A DNA stretch of 64,000 nucleotides from Narthecium ossifragum (lineage: Eukaryota; Streptophyta; Magnoliopsida; Dioscoreales; Nartheciaceae): the NCBI GenBank assembly GCA_963920575.1, contig OY986965.1:22146047-22210046 (forward strand), given 5' to 3'. Shown one piece after another: positions 30,692 to 41,160 of the stretch; the first letter of the stretch is position 1, and each line of letters opens with the position of its first letter. The translations under genes were made by a program, and so were the position numbers. The notes beneath the pieces are model-generated. The model did not search any database and was not told the origin of the DNA. It saw nothing but the letters and a program-made list of their open reading frames with translations.

Positions 30692-33600
30692 CGCTACAAG
30701 AAAAAAGACTTTTAGTGACCAATATAATGGTCGCAATAAGTGCACAATATGATCGCTAAAAATCATTTTAGGGCTTTAACGACTATTTTCGTTTGGTCGC
30801 CAAGTGGTCAAAAATAAGTGATCACAACTAGTATTTTCCGACCAAGTCAAGTTGGTCGCAAAAGGTTAAATATCAGCGACCAACTTTGGTCGCAATTAAA
30901 ATATTTTTTTGTCGCATTAAACTTCAACTAGTTGGTCGCTAAAGACACCAACTTATTACGACCACCCCAATTTGGTCGCAATAAGTAGCTCAATAGCGAC
31001 CGTATGTCTGGTCGCTATTTTGATTCCTCATGAAAGCTGTAAAAGCAATTATGACCACATATTGGTCGCAAAAAATACAAAGGAGGTAATTATATCTATT
31101 TGTTGTGACCACTGTTCTGATCGTAAATAGTAATTTTTGGTCACTTAAAATAAATACTAACTATGACAAAAAATATTGTCATTATAACAATTTGCTCAAT
31201 ATCAACCACACTATTTAAAACTATAAAACTTGAAATAATAAAACTTCATATTAATTCAAAGTCACAATTCAATTTCTCATCTAAAAAAATGTTTTGATCC
31301 AAAATAATGCTTCCTAATTGAAATATTTCAATTTGTTGAAGCATCATGGAAAATACAAGTTCTATTACAAAAGTGATGAGCTTAACATCACGAATTGGAT
31401 CATCATGCCACTAGTCATTTCTTCCTTGCAGGAAACCATAGCTTCATCGTCCCAAACCAGTCCGCAAATCTCTCCATGGTTGACATGCAGTATTGTTCCC
31501 AATATAAATGTCGAATTCCCTTTTAAACTACAACTAGGAAGGCAAGAAATATATGAAAACAGCTTCAGAAATTGCCCGTGTCCAAATTTTCATGTATGCC
31601 ATTAGCTAGAGAAATGGCAGACGCAAAATAGGATGTTTAATATTTAAGGTAGCCGTAATGAAACCAAGAATTGATTGCTTTAATACAGGAAAGACTGTGG
31701 TGAAAGCTTACATGCCATGAGGATGAGGGCATGAGAGTGCATCAATGGTTTTAGATCCCTCGCCTAACCTAAACATATTTAATTCCTTTCCTCAATTGGA
31801 TTTACAAGCCAAGTAATTTTCTAAACAGAAATCTCCCTGATAGTCAGATGGCATTTTCTGACAAAAGAAACTAACAAGTACTGGTAAATGCCCTGCAGTA
31901 ATTAGTACCACCTAGAAGTCCTGTGACAGCAGCTAGCCGAGATACACAATAGGCCCTCATTCGATCAGCACGCCCTTGCTGCAAAAATTTGTGACTCATA
32001 CAAAGAATAGAGAAACTCAGGGAAGGCCACTACATATATTTCCCAGCCAATCGAGTGTCACCTTAATTATCCTACTTGTATTTCAGAAGAAAATGATCGA
32101 TTGCCCCATATATAGTTGTTTATTGGATAAGTTAATTAGCACTTACATGGAATACAGACTCTGCATCGCCAGAAGATTTGCTTTCATCGCCAGAAGCTTT
32201 CCCACAACTCACAATAGGTATTCAATTACTGGAAACGTAACGACTGGAAATAGGTAAATGATATTATGAACTTATCATATGTTCAAAACTAACTGACCTG
32301 CAAAGAGCACAGCTACTATAATATTTGCGAGTGCATCTCTTGGGTATCTGCTCATTAGGCTTGACTTCTGGAACGCTCCCGGCAGCAATTGCTTCTTGAC
32401 AATCCTTGCATTGCCAGTGTCCATTTGGTATACTTGTCAACCCAACAGACTCTGCATGCAACAAACATGATTAGACAATGTGAAGAAACGTAGCACAAGA
32501 GATACCACCCTGTTCACTTGTAGACCAGGAAGTGGACACGGAAAGCATGCATGGTATGGCAATAAATAGTAACTATGAGCTATAATGTTGAAAAAGGTTT
32601 TATGGGATAATTTACAGTCCGATATAAGTAAGGAAAGGGACCTCATTAATTACTAGAGAAGCTGATATTGACCGTATGCAAAGAAAAGGGAGTATTGTTC
32701 CTAGAAATGTGTCCTTTTCCATTTTAGACACTCCAAATTATAAAAGGTGGAGCCTTGCCTTGCCTTGATCAAAATTTTGCAGTTTTAACAGTTACAATTC
32801 AATACCTCCTAATTAAGCGTTTACAATTTCCTATTTTCTATATGACAACACGAAGCATGTTACAAATAAATAATAAGAGCATTAATATCCATTGCAAGCA
32901 TAAATGATCAGAGAGCTATATGTTTCCATAGCATGATCTTGTAGAAAGAAATAGTGATGTGGAACAAAAAAAAAATCATCAGAAAATCAGAATACATAGG
33001 CAACAAAGAAGTAGCATAAGATGGAGTTTAGGATGTGAAAAAAGTAGCATACACTAGAAGATGGAGTTTAGAATGTGAACATCAAAATATCAAATGTTGT
33101 CTGCGAATAAACTCTACAGAGGACAGAATCTACACATAGAACATGTGTTTCTTGAAAAATTTGGATGGATATATGCAATTTCCAACAACATTTAAAAGAT
33201 ACCCGCTGATAAGTGCCATAGTTGAGATGCTCAAAAGGATTTAATTTGAAGCACACAAGGATCCTGTAGAGGCCATAGTTGTTAACCAGATTGAATTGAA
33301 CATAAAACATATAGAGCAAAAGGAGAATTCTCCGAACACATCAATTGCCTTGATGAAAGATAAAATGCTAATAGAAAGTTCAGTCCTTCACTTACAGCAA
33401 AACCAAGGTAATCAAAGCCTTTGAAAGCAGTCACTGAAACACCGGAAAAAATGCTAATACAAACTACGAAAGTAAAAATGCTGATAGAAACTACTTCTAA
33501 CTTAAATCAGATTACACTATCCATCATCCGCTTCCATGACCTCTGCTTCATTAAATCCCACATCTCATTCCTCATCGGCATTGCCATCACTACTGCACAC

Positions 33601-34075
33601 ATTCCTCATCATCTCTATGTTAATGATTGAAGCCTTTATGGTGTAATTGTTCAAGATGGGAGGAGGAAAAGAATCAAAATACCTTAGATATAGATCTCAC
33701 AAAGATGACCCAACCAATCCATCGGCGATGGCGCCACCACGCAGGAGCTTCTCCACGTACTTCCCCCAAGTTAACCCTGTCCCCAACCAGCTTCAACGGA
33801 ATCACCACCTTCTGCTGGGCATAAGACGCCACCACCAGCATCAAATCGAACCACCCCTGGTCTTTAGACACCCCGACCACCGTCGGGGTCGCAAATATGC
33901 TGAAAGTTTAGGTTTTACGACTACTATTTTCGACCACACATATTGGTCGCTCATAAATGACTTTTTTATATTTTATGACTACCAAATCTTTTTTGGTTGC
34001 TATTGCTATATATATTTTGACTAGTTTGATGTGGTCACAAATATTTGGTCGCTACAGGTGTTTTTTCTTGTAGTG
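30692..34075. mobile_element. Non-autonomous CACTA (En/Spm-type) element
   Basis: The right end reads, inverted, CACTACAAGAAAAAAC. The left end reads CGCTACAAGAAAAAAG (one base changed from CACTA). The 3-bp target duplication is CGA at 30689-30691 and 34076-34078. Both subterminal regions are packed with TTGGTCGC and its complement GCGACCAA (for example 30871-31020 and 33930-34055), the arrangement used by CACTA transposases to pair the ends. No transposase frame is seen in 3.4 kb. It carries a PHD-finger exon on the minus strand. Confidence 0.9.
32298..32451 (-). pseudogene. Captured PHD-finger exon
   Basis: Minus-strand exon bounded by an AG acceptor (CATGCAG before 32451) and a GT donor after CTTTGCAG at 32298. 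It encodes SVGLTSIPNGHWQCKDCQ, then PNEQIPKRCTRKY and SCALCR. The wording is that of plant nuclear proteins with PHD fingers and an acetyltransferase-like domain (the IDM1-like group): the end of one PHD finger, then the linker and the first Cys pair of the next. About 14 residues of the usual linker after CQ are missing. Other exons of the gene were not recognised, so this is a fragment. Confidence 0.65.
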
Positions 34076-34096
34076 CGATGACTGTGCAAGCCATCA

Positions 34097-34208
34097 ACAA
34101 CCCCGTGCCATTGACAGCCAATGATCCAGCTTCGTCTATGTCGCCTATTAGTCTATGACCACATGCATTGGGGCATAGGATGTAGAAAACTCAACTCATC
34201 AGTCCAAC
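34097..34208. repeat. Left copy of 112-bp host duplication flanking the copia insertion
   Basis: From ACAACCCCGTGCC to AGTCCAAC, nearly identical to 42761-42872 in the same orientation (differences such as attgacag/atttacag and ggggcatag/gggggagag). The right copy directly abuts the 3' LTR. The left copy abuts an inverted piece of the retroelement instead of the 5' LTR. It is far longer than a normal 5-bp target duplication. Confidence 0.9.
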
Positions 34209-34604
34209 TGCCGTCGGATCTGCCGCTCTGGCCGGGCTGAAGGTCTTCAAAGGCCATTCATTGGCTCGAGCGACCCATGCTCGGCGACGTCACCATCATC
34301 CCTAACCTCTCTCCGTCGCCTCCTCACTCACCTTCAAAAGGACAGAGATCGGACAGACGGGAGCCGATCCGGCGAGGTTGACCGCTGTCAAGCACCGGGA
34401 AAAAAAAAAGTGCGTCGCATGATGGGAGGATGAAGGCGGTGAAGAAGAAGAACTCTTCTTCAACAGAGCCATTCCAGGTATGTAAACCATCCCACTACTA
34501 AATTACCGTTCTCCCTTCTACCACCGATCGAATTCGACGTCGATTGAGAGGAGGAAAAAAAAACACAGATTCACGAAAACAGATCTAAAAGCTCTGATAC
34601 CAAA
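34209..34604 (-). repeat. Inverted copy of the copia leader, adjacent to the 5' LTR
   Basis: Reverse complement of 35015-35405, including the primer binding site (here reading gctctgataccaa on the plus strand, so a canonical TGGTATCAGAGC on the minus). The 5' LTR is thus the loop of a palindrome with arms of about 395 bases. The arms differ at a few percent of positions. Confidence 0.9.
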
Positions 34605-35014
34605 TATTGGTTTATAAACAGGTTAGGGTCGCTAATGATGGCTAGACTTAGACCTAATGCCAAATGATTTACCCCATTTAATTAGATCGAACGGTTTAGA
34701 TAATTGTTCTCTAAACCGCTCGGGAATCACTAAGCATCTCTTGGGATTGAACGGGAAAAGAAACCGTTGGCCAAGGATTGGCTTAGTGAGAACTCTCGCC
34801 GTTAAGTGAGTAAGGAGAACTCTGACAAAGAGAGGCAGAACCAGTGGAGAAGAAGAAGAACAAAAGATAAGGAATTTGGGTTGTGGATTGGAGATCTTTG
34901 TTCTTGTAACAAGATCACCTGGATCACGTGAAAGAAATCGAAGACGAAGATCGTAGGCAACGAGTAAGTTCTCGTCATTGTTCTGTATTCATACAGAGTA
35001 ATCAAAGATCAACA
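34605..35014 (+). repeat. 5' LTR of copia element 1
   Basis: Begins TATTGGTTTATAAACAGG (the first G of TG is mutated to A) and ends GATCAACA. It matches 42354-42760 closely. The TATA-like tttataaacagg lies at its very start. Confidence 0.93.
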
Positions 35015-35027
35015 TTGGTATCAGAAC
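35015..35027 (+). promoter_or_regulatory. Primer binding site of copia element 1
   Basis: TTGGTATCAGAAC directly after the 5' LTR: the initiator methionine tRNA site with one change (AAC for AGC). The inverted copy at its mirror position keeps the canonical base. Confidence 0.9.
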
Positions 35028-36172
35028 TTTTAGATCTGTTTTCGTGAATATGTGTTTTTTTTCCTCCTCTCCATAGACGTCGAATTCGATCGGTGGTAGG
35101 AGGGAGAACGGTAATTTAGTAGTGGGATGGTTTACATACATGGAATGGCTCTATTGAAGAAGAGTTCTTCTTCACCGCCTTCATCCTCCGATCCTGCGAC
35201 GCACATTTTTTTTTCCCGGTGCTTGACTGCGGTCAACCTCGCCGGATCGACTCTCGTCTGTCCAATCTCCGTCCTTTTGAAGGTGAGTGAGGAGGCGACG
35301 GAGAGAGGTTGGGGATGATGGTGACATCGCCGAGCATGGGTCGCTCGAGCCAATGAACGGCATTTGAAGACCTTCAGCCCGGCCGGAGCGGCAGATCCAA
35401 CGGCATCGGAGTTGAGGGCATCACGGTTGGAGTGGAGGGGGCGCAAGATGGCCACAGTCCAGGAGCGCACGGGTGCCGCTGCCGGATCTTATCGAGATGG
35501 GGCTCCGGAGACTAGGGTGCGGTCGATGTGGCAAGTCTCACCTCGATCTGGGTTTGATTCGCTGGGATCCGACTCTGATGTCCACCAACATAGCCGGGAT
35601 CCGACCTCGGCCTCGACGTCTCTCCGCCATGATCTCCACGCTGATCGTGGTGACATCGGAATTGAGGAGAGGATGGAAGGGAGTCAAGGTCGAAGCATCA
35701 CCCGAGGTCTCACATTGGACATCAAGGCCGCGATTGATGTGGCCGGCGACGGAGGCCGGATTTCGTCGCGCCACGGCCCGGGAGCCCCCTCACCTAGGCC
35801 ACCCGCTTTTCCAAACCCCGGATCTCTCCAGGGTCGGGATCTCTAAGCGAGATCATAGCTAGTGTTTGTTTTTCTACTATGGGTTGATGCTATTTAATTA
35901 GCATGTCACATCAACGAAGGTTGAGACACTCAATTGACATGGTGAGATTGACTATTTTGACTTATAACAACTGTTGAAAACCACTGCAAATTAATATACT
36001 GCCATCCTGAAGCTACTATATGAGATATATTGAAAAATTAGGAGATTGTCCTATTTTTTTTGTAATTCTAGCCCTTTATTTCATGTATTATATATGACTG
36101 CATTATGTTTTAGTTTCAATGCATTCATGATATATAACAAGTGTCTTGATTAGGGATGTCCAATTCTATGCA
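35028..36172 (+). other. Leader of copia element 1
   Basis: The first 380 bases are mirrored at 34209-34604 and contain a 63-residue frame (MVYIHGMALLKKSSSS..., 35127-35318) that is kept, with small changes, in the mirror copy (34302-34490). The middle is GC-rich (35360-35850) with several overlapping open frames on both strands and no family match. The last part is AT-rich. Confidence 0.5.
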
Positions 36173-36799
36173 ATGGAGGATGACAATTCATTAGAAAGTG
36201 TGTTGGCCTATAAGATGGAAGATGGGGACACACTGAGCTTGCATACTCACAATATGTGGAGAAAACTCTACTATCTTTCTGTGGAATATGGGATTCAACT
36301 ACACATAGATCGGAAAATGAAAATCTTGTTTGATTCTCTTCCTGATAGGTTGGAAGTAGTTGCTAAGGAGCTAAAGAAGCAACTTAGTCGCTTAGATTTC
36401 AACAATATAACTCGAAAGATAGAAGAAGAGATAAAGCGGAATGTTCAAAGGAACATATATCACTCAACATCTCTTTCATATGCTCATAGTTATCAAAGTG
36501 CAAGAAGAAGAAACCACAATGAAGGCATTTTTCCTTGGATAAGGAAGATGGATGATGTCATATTTAAAAGCTGTTTTCGTGACATGATTCTTGAAGATGT
36601 CTATAGTTCTTCTAATGCATTTTTAGCTGAGCAAGGAGAGGATTGTCCTAGCGAGTTTTCTGATACTGAATCTGATCTTACTAAGTCTCTTAGTGAGGAT
36701 TCTGTGACTGAATTAGATGAGCCTGAAGAGGATCTTAGACAAGTCTCTGAGATTGAGTCTGATGTCACCCCTCCTCCTAAGAAATTCAAGCTGTACTAG
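36173..36799 (+). CDS. Extra ORF upstream of gag in copia element 1
   Basis: 208 residues from ATG at 36173 (the frame is open from 36146). It reads MEDDNSLESVLAYKMEDGDT, then IDRKMKILFDSLPDRLEVVAK, a lysine/arginine-rich middle, an acidic serine-rich stretch (SEFSDTESDLTKSLSEDSVT) and a basic end (PPPKKFKLY). The LFDSLPD segment after a long amphipathic run resembles the UBN2-type gag domain of copia elements, so it may be a diverged second gag-like protein. The basic end could be a nuclear-import signal. It has no stop, while pol around it is full of breaks. I do not know its function. Confidence 0.45.
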   Translation: MEDDNSLESVLAYKMEDGDTLSLHTHNMWRKLYYLSVEYGIQLHIDRKMKILFDSLPDRLEVVAKELKKQLSRLDFNNITRKIEEEIKRNVQRNIYHSTSLSYAHSYQSARRRNHNEGIFPWIRKMDDVIFKSCFRDMILEDVYSSSNAFLAEQGEDCPSEFSDTESDLTKSLSEDSVTELDEPEEDLRQVSEIESDVTPPPKKFKLY

Positions 36800-37173
36800 G
36801 GCATAGATTGATCTGAGTCACTTGTTGTATTTGTGAATACTATCTTTATGCTTCTTGTATATGTAAATATTATGTTAATTATTGAAGCTTTCTTTAATTG
36901 TGTTGTATATGAACTTGATATCATATCTTATTAAAGTGTGTATATTAGGTTTGAATTTTCTTTTTCCCCTAATGGTTGAAATCTTGCGCAATTAAGGATT
37001 AAGTATTAATAATTTGGCTATGTATGTAGGAATTGATAGAATGTTACAAATATTCTTTTTCGTTACTATTACATATGTTAGATTATTTTTACTTATTCAA
37101 AATATTGCAGCAAGATTCTATGAGGTTTTTATTGTGCTAGTTCCTTATGTTAATTTATTATCTCTAAATTAGA

Positions 37174-38235
37174 ATGGCTGCAACAAAGAGCATTATCACT
37201 GATTTGAATCAGGGAAACAAACTGAATGAGAAAAACTATGACATATGGCATAGAAAAATTCAGTATCTCCTGGAAGAACAGGACATGCTGGAAACAATAA
37301 CACAACATATGGTTGAACCTGAGCAAGGCACAACTACTCAGCACCGGCGTAATCTAGAACTCTATCAAGCTTATAAGCGCAAGGATAGAGTTTCTCGCAT
37401 ATTGATGCTGAGCAGCATGAGAAATGACTTGATGCTTCGTTTTGAAAAGCAACGTTCAGCCATGGCTGTTTGGGATGCTGTCAAAGTCCATTATGGAGGA
37501 ACTTCTACTACTCGACTTCGTCAGTTAACCCTCAATTTCGACAGGTACAAGAAGCGCCAGCATCATTCGATGAGGCAGCACCTGACGATCATGTCTAATA
37601 TGATCAATGAATTGAGGATTGCTGGACATGAAATGATTGACGAACAGCAAGTTCAAGCAGTAATCCATACTTTGCCTGGTTCTTGGGAACATATGAAGAC
37701 CAATCTTACTCATAATGACAACATCAAAACTTTTGATGATGTTGCACGTCATGTCGTGTTAGAAGAAGATCGTCTTCATGCTGAAAAACCTGTCGATGAA
37801 GCTTTTATGACTGAATCCTCATTGCGAAAGGCTTCGGGCTTTAAACGCAAACGAGGTAATGGTAAAAATTTCAAAGGTAAAGGCAAAGTGGATGGACTAG
37901 GTCCAAAGAATGACATGCGCAAGAGAGGCAAACATGGTGGTCAAAAAGATAAGAAGGGCAAGAATTGCTTTAACTGTGACAAGCTGGGACACTTTGCTCG
38001 TGAATGCACTGAGCTGAAGGTACTATATGCTATGCCTGCTCCCTCTAACGTATTTGTTAGTAGTTGTCTGATGTTGGCTAAAACTGTTCCTTTCTGGACT
38101 GTAGACTCAGCAACAACAGACCATATAGCAAGGGAAAGAACCATCTTCATAGAGTTTCGTCGTTTACCGAAGGGAAGTAGATGCATATACATGGGGAATA
38201 ATGCTTCCGCTGAAGTGTTTGGAGTCGGTACCTAG
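37174..38235 (+). pseudogene. Copia element 1 gag and start of protease
   Basis: 353 residues from ATG at 37174. Gag core: LNEKNYDIWHRKIQYLLEEQ, AVWDAVKVHYGGTS, VIHTLPGSWEHMK. A CCHC knuckle (CFNCDKLGHFAREC, Cys-x2-Cys-x4-His-x4-Cys) follows near residues 266-279. The protease starts with VDSATTDHI where the family has DSGAT, so the glycine next to the active-site aspartate is changed. The frame ends at a TAG at 38233-38235, inside the protease. Gag itself is intact. Confidence 0.88.
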
Positions 38236-38347
38236 AAGCTAGTGTTGCGGGGTGGTCGCACTCTATATCTTCATGATGTGCTTTACGCTCCAGAAGTTCG
38301 ACGAAATTTAATTTCCGTGCTTGTTCTTTTGAATTTAGGATTTTGTT

Positions 38348-39067
38348 GTGTTTGTGGACAATTGTGTTAAGGTATTTCTAGACAATGTTTATTATGGTTG
38401 TGGTTATGTATTAGATGGTTTTATGGTGATGGACACCATACCTGTTGATGTAATTGGCAATGCTGTCGTTTATGTTGTTGGTAATTCTAGTATTGTTGTA
38501 GATGATCTTCTATGGCATGCTAGATTTGGACACATTGAGCAGGATCGACTTAATAGGTTGGCTAGAGAAGGCTTATTAGGCTCACTAGCTAAAGTCGATT
38601 TACCAACTTGTGAGCATTGTCTTGTTGGAAAATCAACAAGGTTACCGTTTGGCAAAGCCAAAAGAGCCACAACACCATTGCAATTAATCCATTCTGACAT
38701 ATGTGGCCCAATGAATGTGAGGGCTAGGCATGGAGCCTTCTATTTCATCACATTTATAGATGATTTCACAAGATTTGGACATGTTTATTTGATCTCTCAT
38801 AAGTCTGAAGCATTAAATTGCTTCATTCGTTATACTAAGTTGGTTGAGAATCAGTTAAACGCAAATATCAAGTCTCTTAGGACTAATCGAGGTTGTGAAT
38901 ATCTATATGATCAATTTAAATGTTTTTGTGATGAAAAGGGTATAGCTAGACAGCTAAGTATTCCTTATACTCCACAACAAAATGGAGTTGCTAAAAGAAG
39001 GAATAGAACCCTATTAGACATGGTTAGGTCAATGATGGCACAAGCTAATTTGCCTATTTCCTTTTGA
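38348..39067 (+). pseudogene. Copia element 1 integrase, inactive
   Basis: The frame reads LLWHARFGHIEQDRLNRL and PTCEHCLVGKSTRLPF (the HHCC zinc domain and GKSTRLPF box). It continues with QLIHSDICGPM (first catalytic Asp present), FITFIDDFTRF, then RTNRGCEYL where an Asp (SD-type) is expected, and QNGVAKRRNRTLLDMVRSMM where the catalytic Glu (AER) is now Lys. So two of three DDE residues appear lost. A TGA stop at 39065 cuts the C-terminal part, and more fragments follow to about 39660. Confidence 0.85.
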
Positions 39068-39677
39068 GGGGATGCATTATTAACTACTGCTTATACACTT
39101 AATCATGTGCCCTCTAAAACTGTATCCTCCACCCCATATGAATTATGGAATGGCGAAAAACCTAATTTAGGTAATTTGCATCCTTGGGTTGTGCAGCTTA
39201 TATACACATAATTTCTCACCAATATGGAAAACTTGGTCCTAGGGGGAAGAAGTGTATCTTTATAAGATACTCGGATCATTCCAAAGGATTTGTGTTTCTG
39301 GGTGAAGAAAATGATCGGATAGTTACAAAAATTGAGTCACAAGATGTTATTTTCCTAGAAAAGGAATTCCCTAAATGAGGAGAGATTATTGAGGATTTTC
39401 ATCTTTATGAAGTTGAGGATCTAATTGATAAAGCACCCAACCAAATAGTTGAAGAAGATATTCCTGAACAAGTAGCGATTAGTGGGAGCAATGATATCAC
39501 TTCTATGGATCATGATCATGATCAATCTCAACCTTGTAGGAGTATCCGTGAAAAGATTCCTCGTCGTCGATTTGAGATTGAGGGGGAAACTTTTATGGTT
39601 GCTCCACAGGATGAAGAGGAATCTAAGACTGTTCAAGCAGCTCTTTCTAGTCCTAAAGCTGGGAATGGATTAAAGCT

Positions 39678-40491
39678 ATGGAGGAGGAAATGGAGTCTAT
39701 GAAAACCAATCAAGTTTGGGAATTAGTGGACTTACCGCCAGGACGTATATCAATTGGGAACAAATGGGTTCTTAAGATTAAACGAAAGGCGGATGGGACT
39801 ATTGATAAATACAAGGCTTGGCTAGTGGCCAAAGGCTTTACCCAAAAAGAAGGAATTGATTATGAAGAAACCTTCTCACCAGTAGTAAGGTTTTCTTCAA
39901 TTCGCCTCATCTTAGCCATTGTCGCTCAAATGGACTTAGACCTTTACCAAATGGACGTGAAAACTGCATTTTTCAATAGAGAACTAGATGAAGAGATATA
40001 TATGGATCAACCTGTAGGTTTTGAATCTAAAGGTAATGAGCGTAAAGTTTGCAAGCTTAAAAAAATCCATATATGGTCTCAAACAAGCATCTAGACAATG
40101 GAACCACAAATTTCATCAAGCTATTCTAATGCATAAGTTTGCAATGATGGAAGAGGACCATTGTGTATATGTGAAACGTTCGAAGAATGGTTTTGTCATT
40201 CTGTCCTTATATGTTGATGAGATTTTATTGGCTGGAAATGATAAGGAATTGATTGAAAACACTAAGAAGTGGTTATCATCAAATTTCGAGATGAAAGACA
40301 TGGGTGAAGCTAGCTTTGTGCTGAGTGTGAAAATTCTAAGGGATCGCGCTAGAAGGCTCTTGGGTCTATCTCAAGAGACTTACATCAAAAAGATGTTAGA
40401 GCGTTTTCACATGCCCAACTGCAAGTCGATGGACACACCAGTTGAAAGAAACTCGAGCTTAAGTATAGACATGTGTCCTAAGACTCCATAA
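39678..40491 (+). pseudogene. Copia element 1 reverse transcriptase, frameshifted
   Basis: The first frame (39678-40094) has NQVWELVDLPPGR, GNKWVLKIKRKADG, QMDVKTAFFNRELDEEIYM. A frameshift near 40060 moves to the second frame (40021-40491) with SIYGLKQASRQW and the catalytic box LYVDEILLAG, where YVDD is standard; the second catalytic Asp is now Glu. A stop after KTP (40489-40491) separates it from RNase H. Confidence 0.87.
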
Positions 40492-40503
40492 GAAAAACAA
40501 AAA

Positions 40504-41160
40504 ATGTCAAATGTACCTTATTCCAGTGCTGTCGGTAGTTTGATGTATGCAATGATGTGCACACGTCCCGACATATGTTATGATGTTGGACTGGTAAGCA
40601 GATATCAGTCATATCCAGGAATCAAGCATTGGAAGACAGTCAAGAGAATTTTGTGGTATCTAAGAGGAACGTCGGATTTTGTACTATGTTATCAAGGAAA
40701 GGATTTGCGCTTAGTTGGTTATACTGATGCCGATTGGGGTGGTGATATAGATGAGCGCAAATCAACTTCACGATATGCATTCTTGTTGAATGGTTGTGCA
40801 ATATCATGGAGTAGTAAGAAACAATCCTGTATTGCCTTGTCTACCATGGAGGCAGAATACGTAGCATGTTCCTTTGCTATACAAGAAGCGGTTTGGTTAA
40901 GAATGTTCCTACAACATTTGGAAATTGTCAAATCAGCATAAGAACCAGTGACAATTTTCTCTGACAGCATGGTTGCGTTGGCTTATGCTAAGAATCCTAA
41001 GTATCATGGAAAAACCAAACATATTCAAATTAGATATTATTATGTTAGAGACATGATTACACAAAAGGAGGTGATCCTGAAACACATAATATGGTTGCTG
41101 ATCCTTTCACCAAGCCAATAGCTAGAGATTCATTTGTTGGACATGTAAAATCTCTAGGCT
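40504..41160 (+). pseudogene. Copia element 1 RNase H and C-terminal end
   Basis: SSAVGSLMYAMMCTRPDICY, then LVGYTDADWGGDIDERKSTS (RNase H active-site region), SSKKQSCIALSTMEAEYVA and the end piece ending at a TAA at 40939-40941. Beyond it the last part (FSDSMVALAYAKNPKYHGK, HIQIRYYYVRD) continues in the same frame, then shifts, to about 41160. This is the usual copia C terminus, ending about 1.2 kb before the 3' LTR. Confidence 0.87.

Noticed and set aside
35364..35862. Overlapping plus-strand frames in the copia leader
   Set aside because: Open in several frames and on both strands because of GC content; no domain and not conserved enough to judge.
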